Assembly (NCBI GenBank): GCA_903813345.2
Contig: CAIIXF020000011.1
Location: 31,114,166 to 31,178,165, forward strand
Reading direction: 5' to 3'
DNA from: Owenia fusiformis
Lineage: Eukaryota > Annelida > Polychaeta > Sabellida > Oweniidae
DNA length: 64,000 bases
Under the pieces are notes generated by a model, which searched no databases, had not been told where the DNA came from, and worked only from the letters and a program-made list of their open reading frames with translations. This document shows positions 1 through 12,278 of this stretch, piece by piece. Position 1 is the first letter of the stretch. Each line of letters begins with the position of its first letter. Position numbers and translations under genes: made by a program.

Positions 1-82
1 ACTAGATATACAGTAGTTTATAATATCGTATCCTATACCATGACACGTTGAGTACTTACAGAAATGGATACCGTCATTTTAG

Positions 83-3000
83 GATAGCACATCTGGATGG
101 CATGTTGTATCGCTCTCCTACAATAAAGGTTTGATAACGTTATGTCTGGACGGTGATATATACCATTACGAAGAACAAGGTAGGCGTTATTCAGATGTCT
201 TCCATCATATCCACACATGAAATCCATTCTGTACGCTTTCACGTCCTTTTGATCCAAATTTCAATGAGAGTGATCATTCCTTATATGCTGTATTCCTCAT
301 TTAGCTTTTTTAGTGACAATTCTTGAGTGACAACGACACTATAATTTCCAAGATCTAATCAAGGTTCATACAAGTTTAAACTGTTTAGTTATTATGAAAT
401 TTAGATTCTCCAAGTAGATTTAATTATTGTTTCAGCCCCACTGGATGCATTCTCTTCTTTATTACTGGCCGAAGTTCAATTTCCAAATTTCAAAGACACT
501 GTATTGAACATAATTCAACGTGCAGACAATACGCTTACTGATGTACAGGCAGACGTAGATACAACGCCCTATTTAGCAATTTTCAATGGTAAGACATCGT
601 TTTGTTGCAAATTTTTACTTCTAAATAAATTTCTTGAAATGAGCTTAAGGGGACTAAGATACGAGTCACTATTTTACCATGCCTAGTTTTTAAAAGAAAT
701 CAAACAGTTCTGGTTTAATCTTTTCAGGATAATCGTTTGATTTTAAAATTACTTTCAGAAAGGACGGGACAACCGACATCCCCCCACCACCAAACCCTGG
801 CTACAGGCCTAAGTCCCTTCTTCTTTTCTGATGAATATCCACTCTCTACATCTTATATCTTATTCTTCTTTTATGAAACATAAGATTGTAAGGCAAACAT
901 TAACATGATTTTTAAAACTTCCATTTCTATTACTTCCATAAGTTTACACTCGTTTTTAATTCCTTTGTTCAGCAATGTTCTCGGCATTAGAAACCTTAAG
1001 TGACGCTATCATGGACTTTGCAAGTGTCCAAGACTTAGCTTTGGGCGTTCAGGGGCGTTTGGAAAGTGATGTTGAACTTGACCTAATGGAACTACAGGTA
1101 ACGTGAACATTGTGTGATTTATACATACGAACCCAAACCCCTAAAAATTCTTGATAAAGTGTAGGACTTCGAGGGGGATATTATTCACTGCCATTCTAGT
1201 AGACAGCTTTTGTCAAGGGAGAGGGGTTCACTTTTCAATGAATTCACTTTGATATATCACATGAAAAATGCTCAGAATGGTGAAAAACTGCATGATTTTG
1301 AAAGATTTTTTGGCCGAGCCCCCCTGACTGTTTGTCTTGTTTTTAAAGATGATTTCATTTGGATTTGGTAATGCACGACATTTAAATAGAGGATACCATT
1401 TTTAAAAATGGTTGGGTGAACAATAAACACCTTTTTACCTCACATAGCTTTGAAAATATTCAACCTTTATTTTTTATTTATGATAAAAAAGTGAGATACT
1501 AAAATTATAATATTTCAATTTTCAATTAATTTCATAATAATATACCTTTCAAAATATGCCGCTAGACATCCAATGTGCACACTTTGCGGTGTAATAGAAA
1601 TCACATTTTTTTACTACATGTAGACTACATTTGAAAAGAAAGCACTTATATTTTGTTATATAACAATGGTATTTACAAATAATTAAAGATGGACGATGTA
1701 AAAAAAATATAGAAAATATACATTTAATTACAATTTAAAGAACATTATATACCTAAATTATTGTGTAGTATTACGGGCACACACTTTTTGAATAATCTCG
1801 TATTCATTTGTAGGAGTTGAAGACACTTTGTGGGAACTTTCTAAACACTTTAATGACATCCAGAAATGAAATCAGGTTCGTTTTTAAAAAAGAAAATAGT
1901 AATAGTTCAATTAGGCACGTATTAATAATATTGTACGTAAACTAATTCAAATATGTTTCTCGTCTTATCTTCAGATTGCTTAGTTTATACAATAAAATGT
2001 AATATCTGTAATATCACGTTTGTTCCTGTAGGGTCATTTTGTCATCCCTTGAGGAAGATGTCATAGATGATATTATGAATATACTGCTCAACGGAAATCA
2101 TCCCAATATGACACAGCTGGCAAAACTTCTGCATTGGGCTGAGGTATTAACAAGACAAGAGTTACCAAGGTATTTCAAACATTTTTGCAACTGAAATATT
2201 TTCTCGGATGTAGCGAACCAACGTTACTTGGAAGCTTGTTAAAGGGTAACGCATAACATTTTGCAAATTCAAGCGTGAAATGTTACGTCTTACAGCGTAT
2301 TTGACGATGTCGGGGTACATTCAACTTTAAAAATATGGTAGATCCCATCAAACTTTTTAAGGAAAAATAATTTCAGTGAAATGCGAATAAAAATACTTCA
2401 AAATGATATATAAAACACATAGTTAGCTTTTTAAATAAGGCAGAGATTAACGCTCAAAGCCCGTATTTCCCGAATTGTCCCCAGGTCCGTGCACGTCATA
2501 AATCGCATATAATATAATATATAATATTTTGCAAATTCACCACTCGTTGCATTGTTGGTGTTGCTTTCCGTTTAGTATTAAAGGGTACATAGGTTTAGGT
2601 CAATGTGTAAAGACGTCTACTCTGTCTCTTTTGAAGCATGTGCATTTGACAAATCAATTTCACCTTTTATTGGTGAAGTTTTAGGATCTTCTATTGATTT
2701 GCCTATCAATATAATATTAGTTTGATTTTGATTATAAAACATTATTGAAACAAAACATTTTGGACTAATGCAAGGATATATATTGGCTCATGTATGATGA
2801 TTATATAAATAACAAGATCTGGATTGTCATTCAAGAAAATTTATCAAAAATGAAATTAAGCTAACAAGAAATCATTATTACAGCATTGCATATGACGACA
2901 TGATGGCCGTAGCGGAGAACTACAAGGGTTTGGTTGATGTATTTGAGGATTTTGATGAATTACGAGAAGCCGGCCAAGTACAGTCTTTTCCGGATTGGTC

Positions 3001-4099
3001 TGATATCCTCGAAGCTGTAATAGACCATCATTCATATCCATGTGAGACTTGATTGACATTGGTATTCTTTTCATTATCTGAGATTGAAAAATTTGTCGCT
3101 GTAGGGATCAAGCTATTTTTTTCGGAAAATGTTAAGTGAACCAAACAATTTTTTACTCGAGCATTTCGTTATACCAAAGAACTGACCTACTCCATGCAAT
3201 TGGTATATCGATTCCTTTGCGGATAACCTACTCTTCATTTCATAACGCTAGGAGTTATTTAATTAAACGGCGATGGGCTATCTGTTTTCCTTTTTTCCTT
3301 TTTTACTTTTAATTTTAATGTTACAATATGGATACCTGATGGTGTTCTTATCATAACCCTATAGTATTAGTGAGACCTAGATTTATAGTGTCCTTTTATT
3401 TCCTTGTTACAAAAACCATGGTATATTTCCTTGTCCGCTATGGTGGATTTGTATTTCATGTTTGAACCTGATCCTCATTGCGGACAACATTTTGTCCAAA
3501 GATCAATAGAACGAAAAAGAAAACAAAGTAAAACATACAGAAGTTAATTTTGGATCTAGATGAAACCGACATAAAATCATACTTTAACTTTTAACTCCTG
3601 TGTGGTAGTAAATTACTGTTGTTTTTTGTTTGATTTCTCTTTTAGGGAATATACAGAATACCAAGGTGCCACTATCAATAGGTCTTGGATTCGTCGGTAT
3701 GGTAGATGAGGTACGTAGCTCTCAGTATTAACGACGATTATTTGTGGTAGACCAAACAATACAATTTGGGATAATTTAGGAGGGAATCTCTATAAAAACC
3801 ATGGAACTCAGTTGGACCTTGTGGTATAACAAACTAACAAGCACCAAAGTGTCAGGAATCGAAAGACTCTGGTATATGAGGATATTCCAGGGGGTATTAT
3901 TCGCCAGGTATCGCCTATTTCAATAAAACGTTTCCATTATTATCCATAATTGAGTTTGCCCAAGTCCTTACTGGAGATACGACATGTTCTATGTTGTTCT
4001 TTGTTTTAGCTCGTGGTATGTGACTTTGCTTGGACTGATGCCGAAATTGAATCCTACAAAGATATTGGTAGTATTCCAGACCCACCCGGTGGAAGATGA
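83..4099 (+). CDS. Secreted laminin-G-type protein with helical insert, gene A (3' part; 5' exons outside the window)
   Basis: Eight phase-consistent coding exons with AG/GT borders: 83-179, 436-588, 973-1097, 1814-1875, 2032-2169, 2884-3041, 3646-3710 and 4010-4099 (TGA at 4097-4099), together 295 residues. The first exon encodes a laminin-G-like strand region (GWHVVSLSY followed by LCLDGDIYHYEEQ, the usual 'WHxVAxSY ... LYVDG' block). The next five exons (about 212 residues) are hydrophilic and look helical. The last two return to laminin-G end strands (GFVGMVDE, then VVCDFAWTDAEI, as in 'GxIDEVxIYxxALSxAEI'). Every exon has a counterpart of equal or nearly equal length and identical phase in gene B, 0.7 kb downstream, so the two are tandem duplicates. 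The signal peptide and chitin-binding exons, if present, lie left of the window. Exact function is unknown; an extracellular matrix or shell/cuticle-matrix role is inferred from gene B. Confidence 0.82.
1219..1331. mobile_element. Truncated copy of the CAGGCCCGTAG MITE family
   Basis: This intronic block (ggttcactttt ... gctcagaatggtgaaaaac ... ttggccgagcccccctgac) matches the interior of the elements at 46703-46908 and 47623-47821 but lacks a clear terminal CAGGCCCGTAG. Confidence 0.5.
2283..2500. repeat. Interspersed repeat, copy in a gene A intron
   Basis: This part of the intron at 2170-2883 matches, in inverted orientation, 9912-10147 in a non-equivalent intron of gene B. Shared landmarks are the 'cgtcttacagcgtatttgacgatgtcgg' region and the 'gttagctttttaaat' region. 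It is a repeat inserted independently in each gene, because the introns are not homologous. Confidence 0.6.
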
Positions 4100-4195
4100 C
4101 AACCATTATAGGCTACAATCGATGAAATCATTTTATTCAATCAAATATGCCGATATACTTGAATATCACTTGTACATGTATTGTCAACGTGTCTT

Positions 4196-4201
4196 AATAA
4201 A
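4196..4201 (+). terminator. Candidate poly(A) signal of gene A
   Basis: AATAAA lies 97 nt after the gene A stop codon and before the first exon of gene B. The downstream cleavage region was not resolved. Confidence 0.45.
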
Positions 4202-4808
4202 ATTAATTAAACTACTTGTATTGATAAAAATTAAACGTTTTGTATTGATAATTAGACTATAATTTAAAATCTTGAAAATGTTATTGCAACTCTTAGTACT
4301 AGTAAGACTCATTTAGAACAATTTAGAACGAAACTAATTGTCCTTATATAGAGCTTCATAATACATCCACTTGTGAAAATTCCCAGTCGTATGCCTTTCA
4401 AGTACAAATTACAAAGTAATCATTTTTCAAAATGTTGAAGTGAAAGTAATTAACATGAAAGCTGATGGTAATTGACGGATTAGCAACGGTGTATCTTCAC
4501 ATCTTGTGGTGCAATATCGGGATCATTGTATGTAAATATATCATCAATTGACCCGGATTACTTCATAATCGGAGAGAGGTAAGAAAAAAATATGTTGCTT
4601 ATGATCGAATTAAACATTGTTTGATCACTTGATACGTGATTCACGATTTGCTTTTTGAGTTTTTATTTGTAATGCGATTGGGCCTACTTGTTCGAATTCA
4701 AAATATATATGAAATGCACGAATCATAGAAAATAAAAAGTATGGACTTTTTGGCCCACCTTGTAGATTTGGTTAATTGTCTAATGTCGCCCTTTGTACTT
4801 TCTTAGGT

Positions 4809-7800
4809 ATGGGATCATTTGTGATATCTGTCGTTCTGCTGTTTATGCATACTTCTAGGTCCATAGCACAGGACGTTTCACTCAGTAAGTCCTAAGAATA
4901 TACCTTTCTGATCATGACTTTCAGTAGAATTCTAACGACTAGCATTCAGTAATTTGGTTTCCTGAAAAAATTGATTAATTTTAAATGGACATAGCATACG
5001 CATCTTCTTATCTATTAATTATAGTTTTTATTTTTTGTTTCAGCTGCTGTAGACAAAGAGATCTTGATAGGTTAGTTAGTTTTGTACTATTCAATTAATG
5101 TCTTTGAAGGATTAAAGGTGATATAAATTCAACTAATTCTGAAACATATTTTATCCTTAATTTGCTATGAAATGTAGTTTGTCCTTAATTATGCATGAAA
5201 TATAGTTGATCCTTTATGAAATGTATTTGATCCTTAATTTTCTTAAAAAAGCATCTTATCCTAATTTTTTTCTACACTGGAAGTCACATTCGGACCACTT
5301 GTTAAATTTTAAGCCTTTTAATAACTGTCAGTCAACATACGTACCTATTCACTACAATAATTCATTATATTTAGATCAGTGTGGAGACGCTGGGTTTTCT
5401 AGTGACGTCATATTGGATGACTGTTGTCATTTTTGGCACTGCGCAAATGATGGCAGCTTCCACCGGCAGTCATGCATGCCTGGAACTGTTTGGCATCCGG
5501 GATGGTGCACATGCGTGCATCCAAATGAATATCAACTATGTGATCCTGCTGAATGTGTAAGTAAGTAAATTGGACATAAAGAAAATGTCGTAGAACTAAC
5601 GGGAAATGATTCAATGAGAATGACAGTATCCTTCGCCTAGGCCTTTACAAACGAATGTGATTGTTTCAAGACTTAACCAATGGATATACCTTGATACGAT
5701 AAATATGAACCTTCAACAAGGAATATAAAAGAAAGCTCCCTTTCCAAGCGAAAGTAGAGACTGTGGATCCCACACTATTCTTAATTAATGATATAAACCA
5801 TTACATGTTATGTTATCGCGTGTATATATTATGTTTTAGTCGACATGGTAACATCAGAGCCGTGTCCTGATAAATCTGTATTGGCACAAGATGGTAAGAT
5901 ACCTTTCCTATCACTGTCAGCTCTGTGACCTAATATATCAAGAAACGTATCATTTTCATTCAGTATTATATATAAATATTTTCTCTATTGTTATTGTTAC
6001 GCAATAAAATGGGTCTTAACATTAACAAGTAGTGTAAAAAGGTATTGTAGGATAGATATTTGGGCATTTCCTTCTTTAATACCTCAGTCACATTTGCCCT
6101 TTGCCGAGTGTACGATGTCCGGGCAAAATCTACTGTCGCCCAAGGTTGTCGTATGGCATATTCCCTTTCGCAAGCCGGAATGGTCGCCTTAGAATTATCG
6201 TGTGAAGTTATAAGATTACATTTAGCGGTCATCATAGAAATTAAACACGCCATAGTCATTCCACCAAGTGAGACTGACCGCACAGTCGCCTTGAGAGCGA
6301 CATACGGTCCCCACGTGACTGCCTTGGATCTTCCTTGGTATCTTTCAAAACTCCATGACCCCCAAAAGGCAATCGTGCGTCATCAGTCCAAAGGCCATAC
6401 AGATGCCACAATGTATCCATAAGACGCCGTACTGCTGCCGTAACATATGTGACTGTGGTTATATCATGTGGCTGTACAATGCTATTGACTGCAGAAATAT
6501 AAGAACGTACGCCCGCCCTAGCAAATGTGACTGAGCTAGAACCCCCTTAATTTCGAGAGTCTGGGCCACACCGAGATATAATTATCGTTTGGATCGGTTC
6601 GTGAAACTGTTCAATCGACTTTGGAATATTTTTCTTTCCTAAGGAAAATGTTGCATAAACGGGGACATCTATGAAATGATAGATTCCGTCACGTACAAGT
6701 TTGGCCAGGACCGGAAAAAAAGTCGATGTCCTGATGGGCAGGTGTTCAGCTTGGAAAGCTGTTGCTGTGAAGGCGATATATTTTCAAGTATGTATATTTT
6801 TATCATGTTCTGCAGTTGAATTTAATAGTTTTGTCCCTGTCCTAAAACCGAAAGTTATTCTTCCCTGAAGTGTGTGGTCAACTTTGAATTTTTGCTATGT
6901 CGGCGATACATTGCATACGTTTATTCTGAATGACAGTGCAAAAGTGTGGGTGCTACCATTGGCCATTTTCTACCGACTTCATTGACATAATCCAGGGAGT
7001 CCCCGCGTCTTCTGATGGAGGAGTTGGGATCACTGAAGGAGGCGCCGATTCTGAGTTAGGGGGAACAAACTTAGGCAGCTTGTCCCTCTTAGATCCAGAA
7101 GGGTCAATAAAATTACCAAGGTAAGATGATATTGTAATATGCAGAAGAAAAGCCAAAATGAAAAGTATTACGAAATTGAAGTACACGACACATATACTTA
7201 ATAGAGAAATTCCTTATATGCTTAAATATTATGCATTATTCAGCCAGACTTCAGGAGACTTAGGAGCACTGTATTTCTCTTCAGGCACGATTGGATTCTC
7301 AATTTTAATGTTTTTTCCAGGTTTATTAACTCCTACTATGGAACTAAACTCTTCATATCAGTGTGGTTCAAGGCGGACCCCGAGACACAAAACAACGGAG
7401 GTAGTTTGATCAGAAATGCCGGACTAACAGGCACACCAACGATACGTCTAGATCTTCTGGACGAAATACGGATAACTGGAGGACTTTGGGTGAAAGATGG
7501 CACTTATGACTTTTTGGAATATATTGTAGGTCAATCGATGTGTTATCTGTGCATGGTTGTTGCTCTAATGATAGGATTGGGAGTTTTCTTTATGTCATTC
7601 TGGAGGATATACATAAAATATTTTGCTATGCATCAACATCAATTAACGTCAATGTTAATTAGAGGAATAATATATCTCCAAATAAAACATCTGTCATCAT
7701 TTACCAAACACTGTAGATGACACTGTGCTTGTACAACTTAGTAGTGAAATTATAAGATTGTAATAAACTTTCCTGGGTGGACAAAAACGTATGTAATCTT

Positions 7801-10800
7801 TGTTGTAGCAACCCACTGGAGGATGGCACTTTATTGCTATGTCATACGATGAGGGCTGCCTTACTTTGGTCCTGGACGACGATGTTTACACATTTGATGA
7901 GCAAGGTATGTAATACAGAATGGAAAATAATCAAGAAGAAGTTTTGTGGTAAATGATTGTCCCAGAAAATTGCAGGGTAATAAAGAATGAACAGGTTTTT
8001 AAAGATAAGAACAGAATAATATAAATCATATACCACTAGGTATCAATAGTCAAGAACACAAGAATATTTGTTGTAACAGCTATTCTTTATTGTAAGAAAG
8101 AAAATGAACTGTCCCTGACGTCACTTATTCTTTTCAGCCCCTCTTGATGCGTTCAACACGAGGCAGATCGCAGAACAACAGCAACGAACAATGGAGGCCA
8201 TATTAGACGCTTCCGATTCGGCTATAAGCGAAATATCTGAGCTCACCAATGGCCCTGCCAATGTCATCTTTAACCAACTTGGGTTCGACATCAACCCTCA
8301 AATCAACAGTACACTGCTTAAGATAAATTACTTTTTTTAAATAGATATCTCGAGTTTTTGTGGGTTATAAGGGCATTGGAGGATATGATGGGGATTGTTT
8401 TCTTGGAGCTGGTTGTCCTTATCTATGTTCCTCTTCCTCACTGAGTTTCCCAAGGATTTGTTTTCCCCTATCACCATTGTGCAACATCCTATATATTTAT
8501 GTTTATGTAAATCTGGAATCACACTGTTGTTGACATTGAGTGTCGTAAACGTTTATTAATCCAGTCTAAAATATGGAAGCACAGGTGCTAAAAGGGAAAG
8601 GGGGTATTTCAAAACACAGTTGTGTATATTACTAAGGTGTAACCAGTCATAATGAAAACAAACCCCAAATATTCAAATCAATGATCCTACGCACATATTG
8701 ATGTTTAACTACCACTTTCGACCATCTTTCAGGAACCAAATTACCTATAGTTTAACAGGTATAATTATTTGTCATAAGCAATTTCGATTCCTGTTGTTTT
8801 TGTAATCATATCATCATAGGAACTTCATTGTACTTTTCTTATTGTTTTATAGCCATGCTTCAGGAGATAGGCACCGTCAGAGGCAATCTAGGATTGTTTG
8901 ACCAAGCCTCCGTTAATGTACTGGAGCTAGAGAACAGATTGGAAGTCGGTGCTGAGCTTGATTCCATAGATGTGGAGGTAAATAATGAAAGCATAAGTTG
9001 CATTGATGATATTTCTAGAATTTTGGTGAATTTACCATTGATTCACCATGGCACGATTTCAATGTGTTTTGCAATGTCTATGTATTTTAACAAACTTGAT
9101 AACCCATAAAGGTGAGTAGTTTTAAATTCAACAACCCAAAAAATACTTTCATAGTGAATGTTAAACCAACCGAAAGAAATGACCAATGAATATCGATACA
9201 ACGTTACAAATGGTTGTACCAAGTACTCGTCGTTCAACCAAATCTTCCTTTTTAGCTGACAAAGACGGATTGCAGAACGTTTGACAGAGCTGTAGATACA
9301 TCTTCAAAAGCTATAAGGTGAGCTAACTCGACACTTATGTTAAGAAAAATCGTGGCGGATTAGGAGGGGGACAGGTGCCCGCGCCCTCCCCCCTAAGATG
9401 AGCCCAGAGAAAATTGGCCCCAACAATTTTTAGTGCGCCAATAAGTGAGCTTTTTTGGGAATTATTGGGCTCACTTTTTTGTTTTAGGGGCCCAAAATTT
9501 TTTCGGAAAGTTTTCGGATCGTCCCCTGTTCGGCTGTTGGTGTTCGGCGTCTATAACATATGGCAGGTGGTGAAATTTTGCCTTGTCTAAGTTTTTGAAT
9601 TTCTAGAAGTAAAAAGAAAACGCATAAAAAATAACATAATGACAAACATTGCAATCCGACGCGTTGCTTTACAATATACAGGAAACGTCTTAGAGTAGTC
9701 GAAGCTTTGAAGTAATTGATCGAAATTCTCAATTTTACACGATTTCCCCTGTCAATCAAATTGAGATTGATTTTTTACTTGGCAGTAACGAAAATCAGCA
9801 ACAACGATTACCCATTTTATACCGCAAAATAATGCTCTCCCATCTTGAATATGCTGGGCAGTTTGGATATTTGCATGTGGCATAATCATAATCTGACGAG
9901 TCATAATAATATAATTATGACGTGCATGGACCTGGGGACAATTCCGGAAATGCGGGCTGATCTCAGCTTTGAGCGTTAATCTCTGCCTCATTTAAAAAGC
10001 TAACTATATGTTTTATATATCTTTTTGAAGTATTTTTTATTTGCATTTCAGTGAAATTATTTTTCCTTCAAAGTTTTGATGGGATCCTACATATTTTTAA
10101 GGTTAAATATACCCCGACATCGTCAAATACGCTGTAAGACGTAACACTTTGCGCTTACGGGGCTCATTGAAATTGGAATAACTTTTGAAATAATGATCAA
10201 AATCACACTAAAATTTCACATTTTATTCAATCGAACATGTGCATTTATGACGTCACAATTGCTCGACGGCTACAGTTCAAATTATCTTAAAACGAACGCT
10301 TTTAAAAATTTCAAAATTGTGTAAGGTTTTGAAGGCGAATGGGACGAGCAATAAGTTTACCTTCATTTAACCTTCTAATTTAGGTCTGATTTGAAAGAAA
10401 AATTAACTGTACAATATTGTCATGGCGAAATTTACAAAACAATAACCAGTTTGTTTATTTTGCAAATAATATTAAAATAAGAGCTGGTTTTCGAGACTTG
10501 AAAAAAATGTGACGCATCGATTTTGTACCACAAATTCCATACATATCAATTTTTACTAACGCCCCAAATGGATTTCTTGACCGTTTTTCAAAATTCAAAA
10601 ACATTTTAGAAATATTGTCCTCGAGATCTTGCTACCCTGTGAATTTTGTAATGATTAGATTTTGACGTTGTAAGGCTGTTTCCGCCCTATACTGCTCATT
10701 GTTTTGTTTTGGTTTTTGACGCCATAATGTTACGCTAATTTTCCCCAGTTTCGTGCGACGTGTATATACATTGATATTTTTCTATTTCTATTAGGAGGAG

Positions 10801-12278
10801 CAGATTTCAATTAGAGCGAGAAGGACTGAGGAAAATATCAGAATTGTTATCAACAGAGAACAACTTTGAGAACATCATGGCGCTAGAGCAGGTCGAAGTC
10901 TTGCTAAAAGAAATAATCGTAGATATTATACCGAGGTATAGTTACATGACGTCATGCATGATTTATTTCGTGATAATAAGACAGAAAAAGAGAACACATG
11001 TATACACTCTATTCTCACTTTTGATTCTTAAATATCAGTTTAATATATTAAAGAGGTTTCAAATTTTTTGTCAAAAGCTTTGTGTGTGTTATATATTAGA
11101 TGGAACCACGTGTTTGATATGCGTGCTACTACAGACAACATGAAGAACCTCCTTAAGCTTTACGAAGATTTTGATTTGACAAGATTGCAAAGTGCCCTCG
11201 AACCTACCACGTTTGAGGAGATGTTCCAAGCTGTCGGTGACAATAAAAAACCCAAAAATTGTAAGTCTATAGCTTAAACACAGTTCAAACTGCAACCATA
11301 ATTTGGTGCTGTAGAACTACGCCGACTCGGTTTTGAAATGGAAACCTTTTGGCGTCGTTTCGGCGTTGAATTACAATGGCGGAATAGACTGAATTTCGAT
11401 TAAAAATCATTTGATACTTGGTACCAACATGCATTTTTATTAAATCCCATAGCTGTTGAAGCAACGCAACTTTGTTATCCAGGCTCGATGGTTACCCTTG
11501 ATTCCAATCCAAGGTCAATTTTACATTTTAACTCGAATCTGAAATAATGCCTGTAGTTATAATTATATCAACTAGAATAGTATTTGAACGGAATTGTTTA
11601 AAACTTGCTCTGATTTGTTTCCACTTCCAGTAAATATTAAGCCTACCAAAATGCCACTGACAGTCGGTATCGACTACGTTGGACTCATCGATGAGGTGAG
11701 CTCAGTGATACTTACGCAATACAACTTAGGTCTGATTTGTAAAATATAGGGCAAAAATGTAATTTACCGTTACACGGATTTGATAATGTGACCATGTAGC
11801 AATGTTATTTCATAGTATAGATCAATAATTAATTTATTACCCTATCATGAAACAATTTACACCATTTACCAAACACTGTAGATGGCGCTGTGATTACCAG
11901 AAACAAGCTTTTTACGTGAGAACCCAAAATAAACATAGCTGCTAGCATCCTTCCCCACTCAGTACTATAAACAAAAACTATAGTAAAAACAATGAGGGAG
12001 GGGGTGCTCAAGCACTGAACAAGTCTGTACTCTGTACGTTCAATTATTGGTTGGGATATTTGGGACTGTTTTCTGATTATTTATTGTGTTTTTTGTTTCG
12101 TTTTCTAATTATAAATACATTTTGATAATTACTTTATATCACATTTGCAATAACGCGTGTGTATACATTAATCATTTATTTCCAGCTTGTCATATGTGAC
12201 TTTAGTTGGGACGATTCTCAGATTACACAACTGAGGTTAGAAAATGTAATTGCTGACTCGCCAGATGATGCGTCATAG
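4809..12278 (+). CDS. Secreted chitin-binding (CBM14) and split laminin-G protein, gene B; Pif/BMSP-like architecture
   Basis: Fifteen coding exons with AG/GT borders and consistent phase: 4809-4884, 5044-5070, 5375-5560, 5840-5893, 6644-6787, 6937-7120, 7321-7525, 7809-7905, 8138-8308, 8853-8977, 9256-9317, 10795-10935, 11100-11260, 11631-11695 and 12186-12278 (TAG). The product has 596 residues. Residues 1-20 form a signal peptide (hydrophobic VISVVLLFMH, cleavage near SIA/QDV). Residues 35-96 form a CBM14/peritrophin-A domain with six framework cysteines (CGDAG ... HCANDG ... CMPGTVWHP ... CDPAEC). Residues 115-185 are Cys-rich (KCCINGDIY, RCPDGQVF, SCCCEGDIF, KCGCYHWP). An acidic Gly-rich linker follows. 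A laminin-G half occupies about 205-324, a helical insert 325-545, and the laminin-G end strands 546-590 (YVGLIDE, VICDFSWDDSQI). An extracellular chitin-associated matrix role is inferred from the architecture. The donor after 8308 is weak and is chosen by phase. Confidence 0.82.
5966..6560. other. Intronic GC-richer block with repeated GTCGCC/GACATACGG-like motifs, no supported gene
   Basis: Inside the gene B intron 5894-6643 is a stretch richer in G+C than its surroundings. Variants of 'gtcgcc..ag..gtcgtatggc' recur in both orientations (6135-6160, 6285-6315). Open frames of 105-120 codons exist on both strands, but none has recognisable domains or splice context. A relic transposable element is the likeliest explanation. 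Confidence 0.3.
9912..10147. repeat. Interspersed repeat, copy in gene B intron
   Basis: Inverted relative of 2283-2500 (shared 'gacgtgcatggacctgggga' and 'cgacatcgtcaaatacgctg' blocks). It sits in the 1.5-kb intron 9318-10794, which otherwise holds a C/G-rich patch at 9360-9500 resembling common transposon debris. Confidence 0.6.

Noticed and set aside
6060-6422. 120-codon frame in a gene B intron
   Set aside because: No domain or splice logic; lies in a repeat-like GC-richer block with open frames on both strands.
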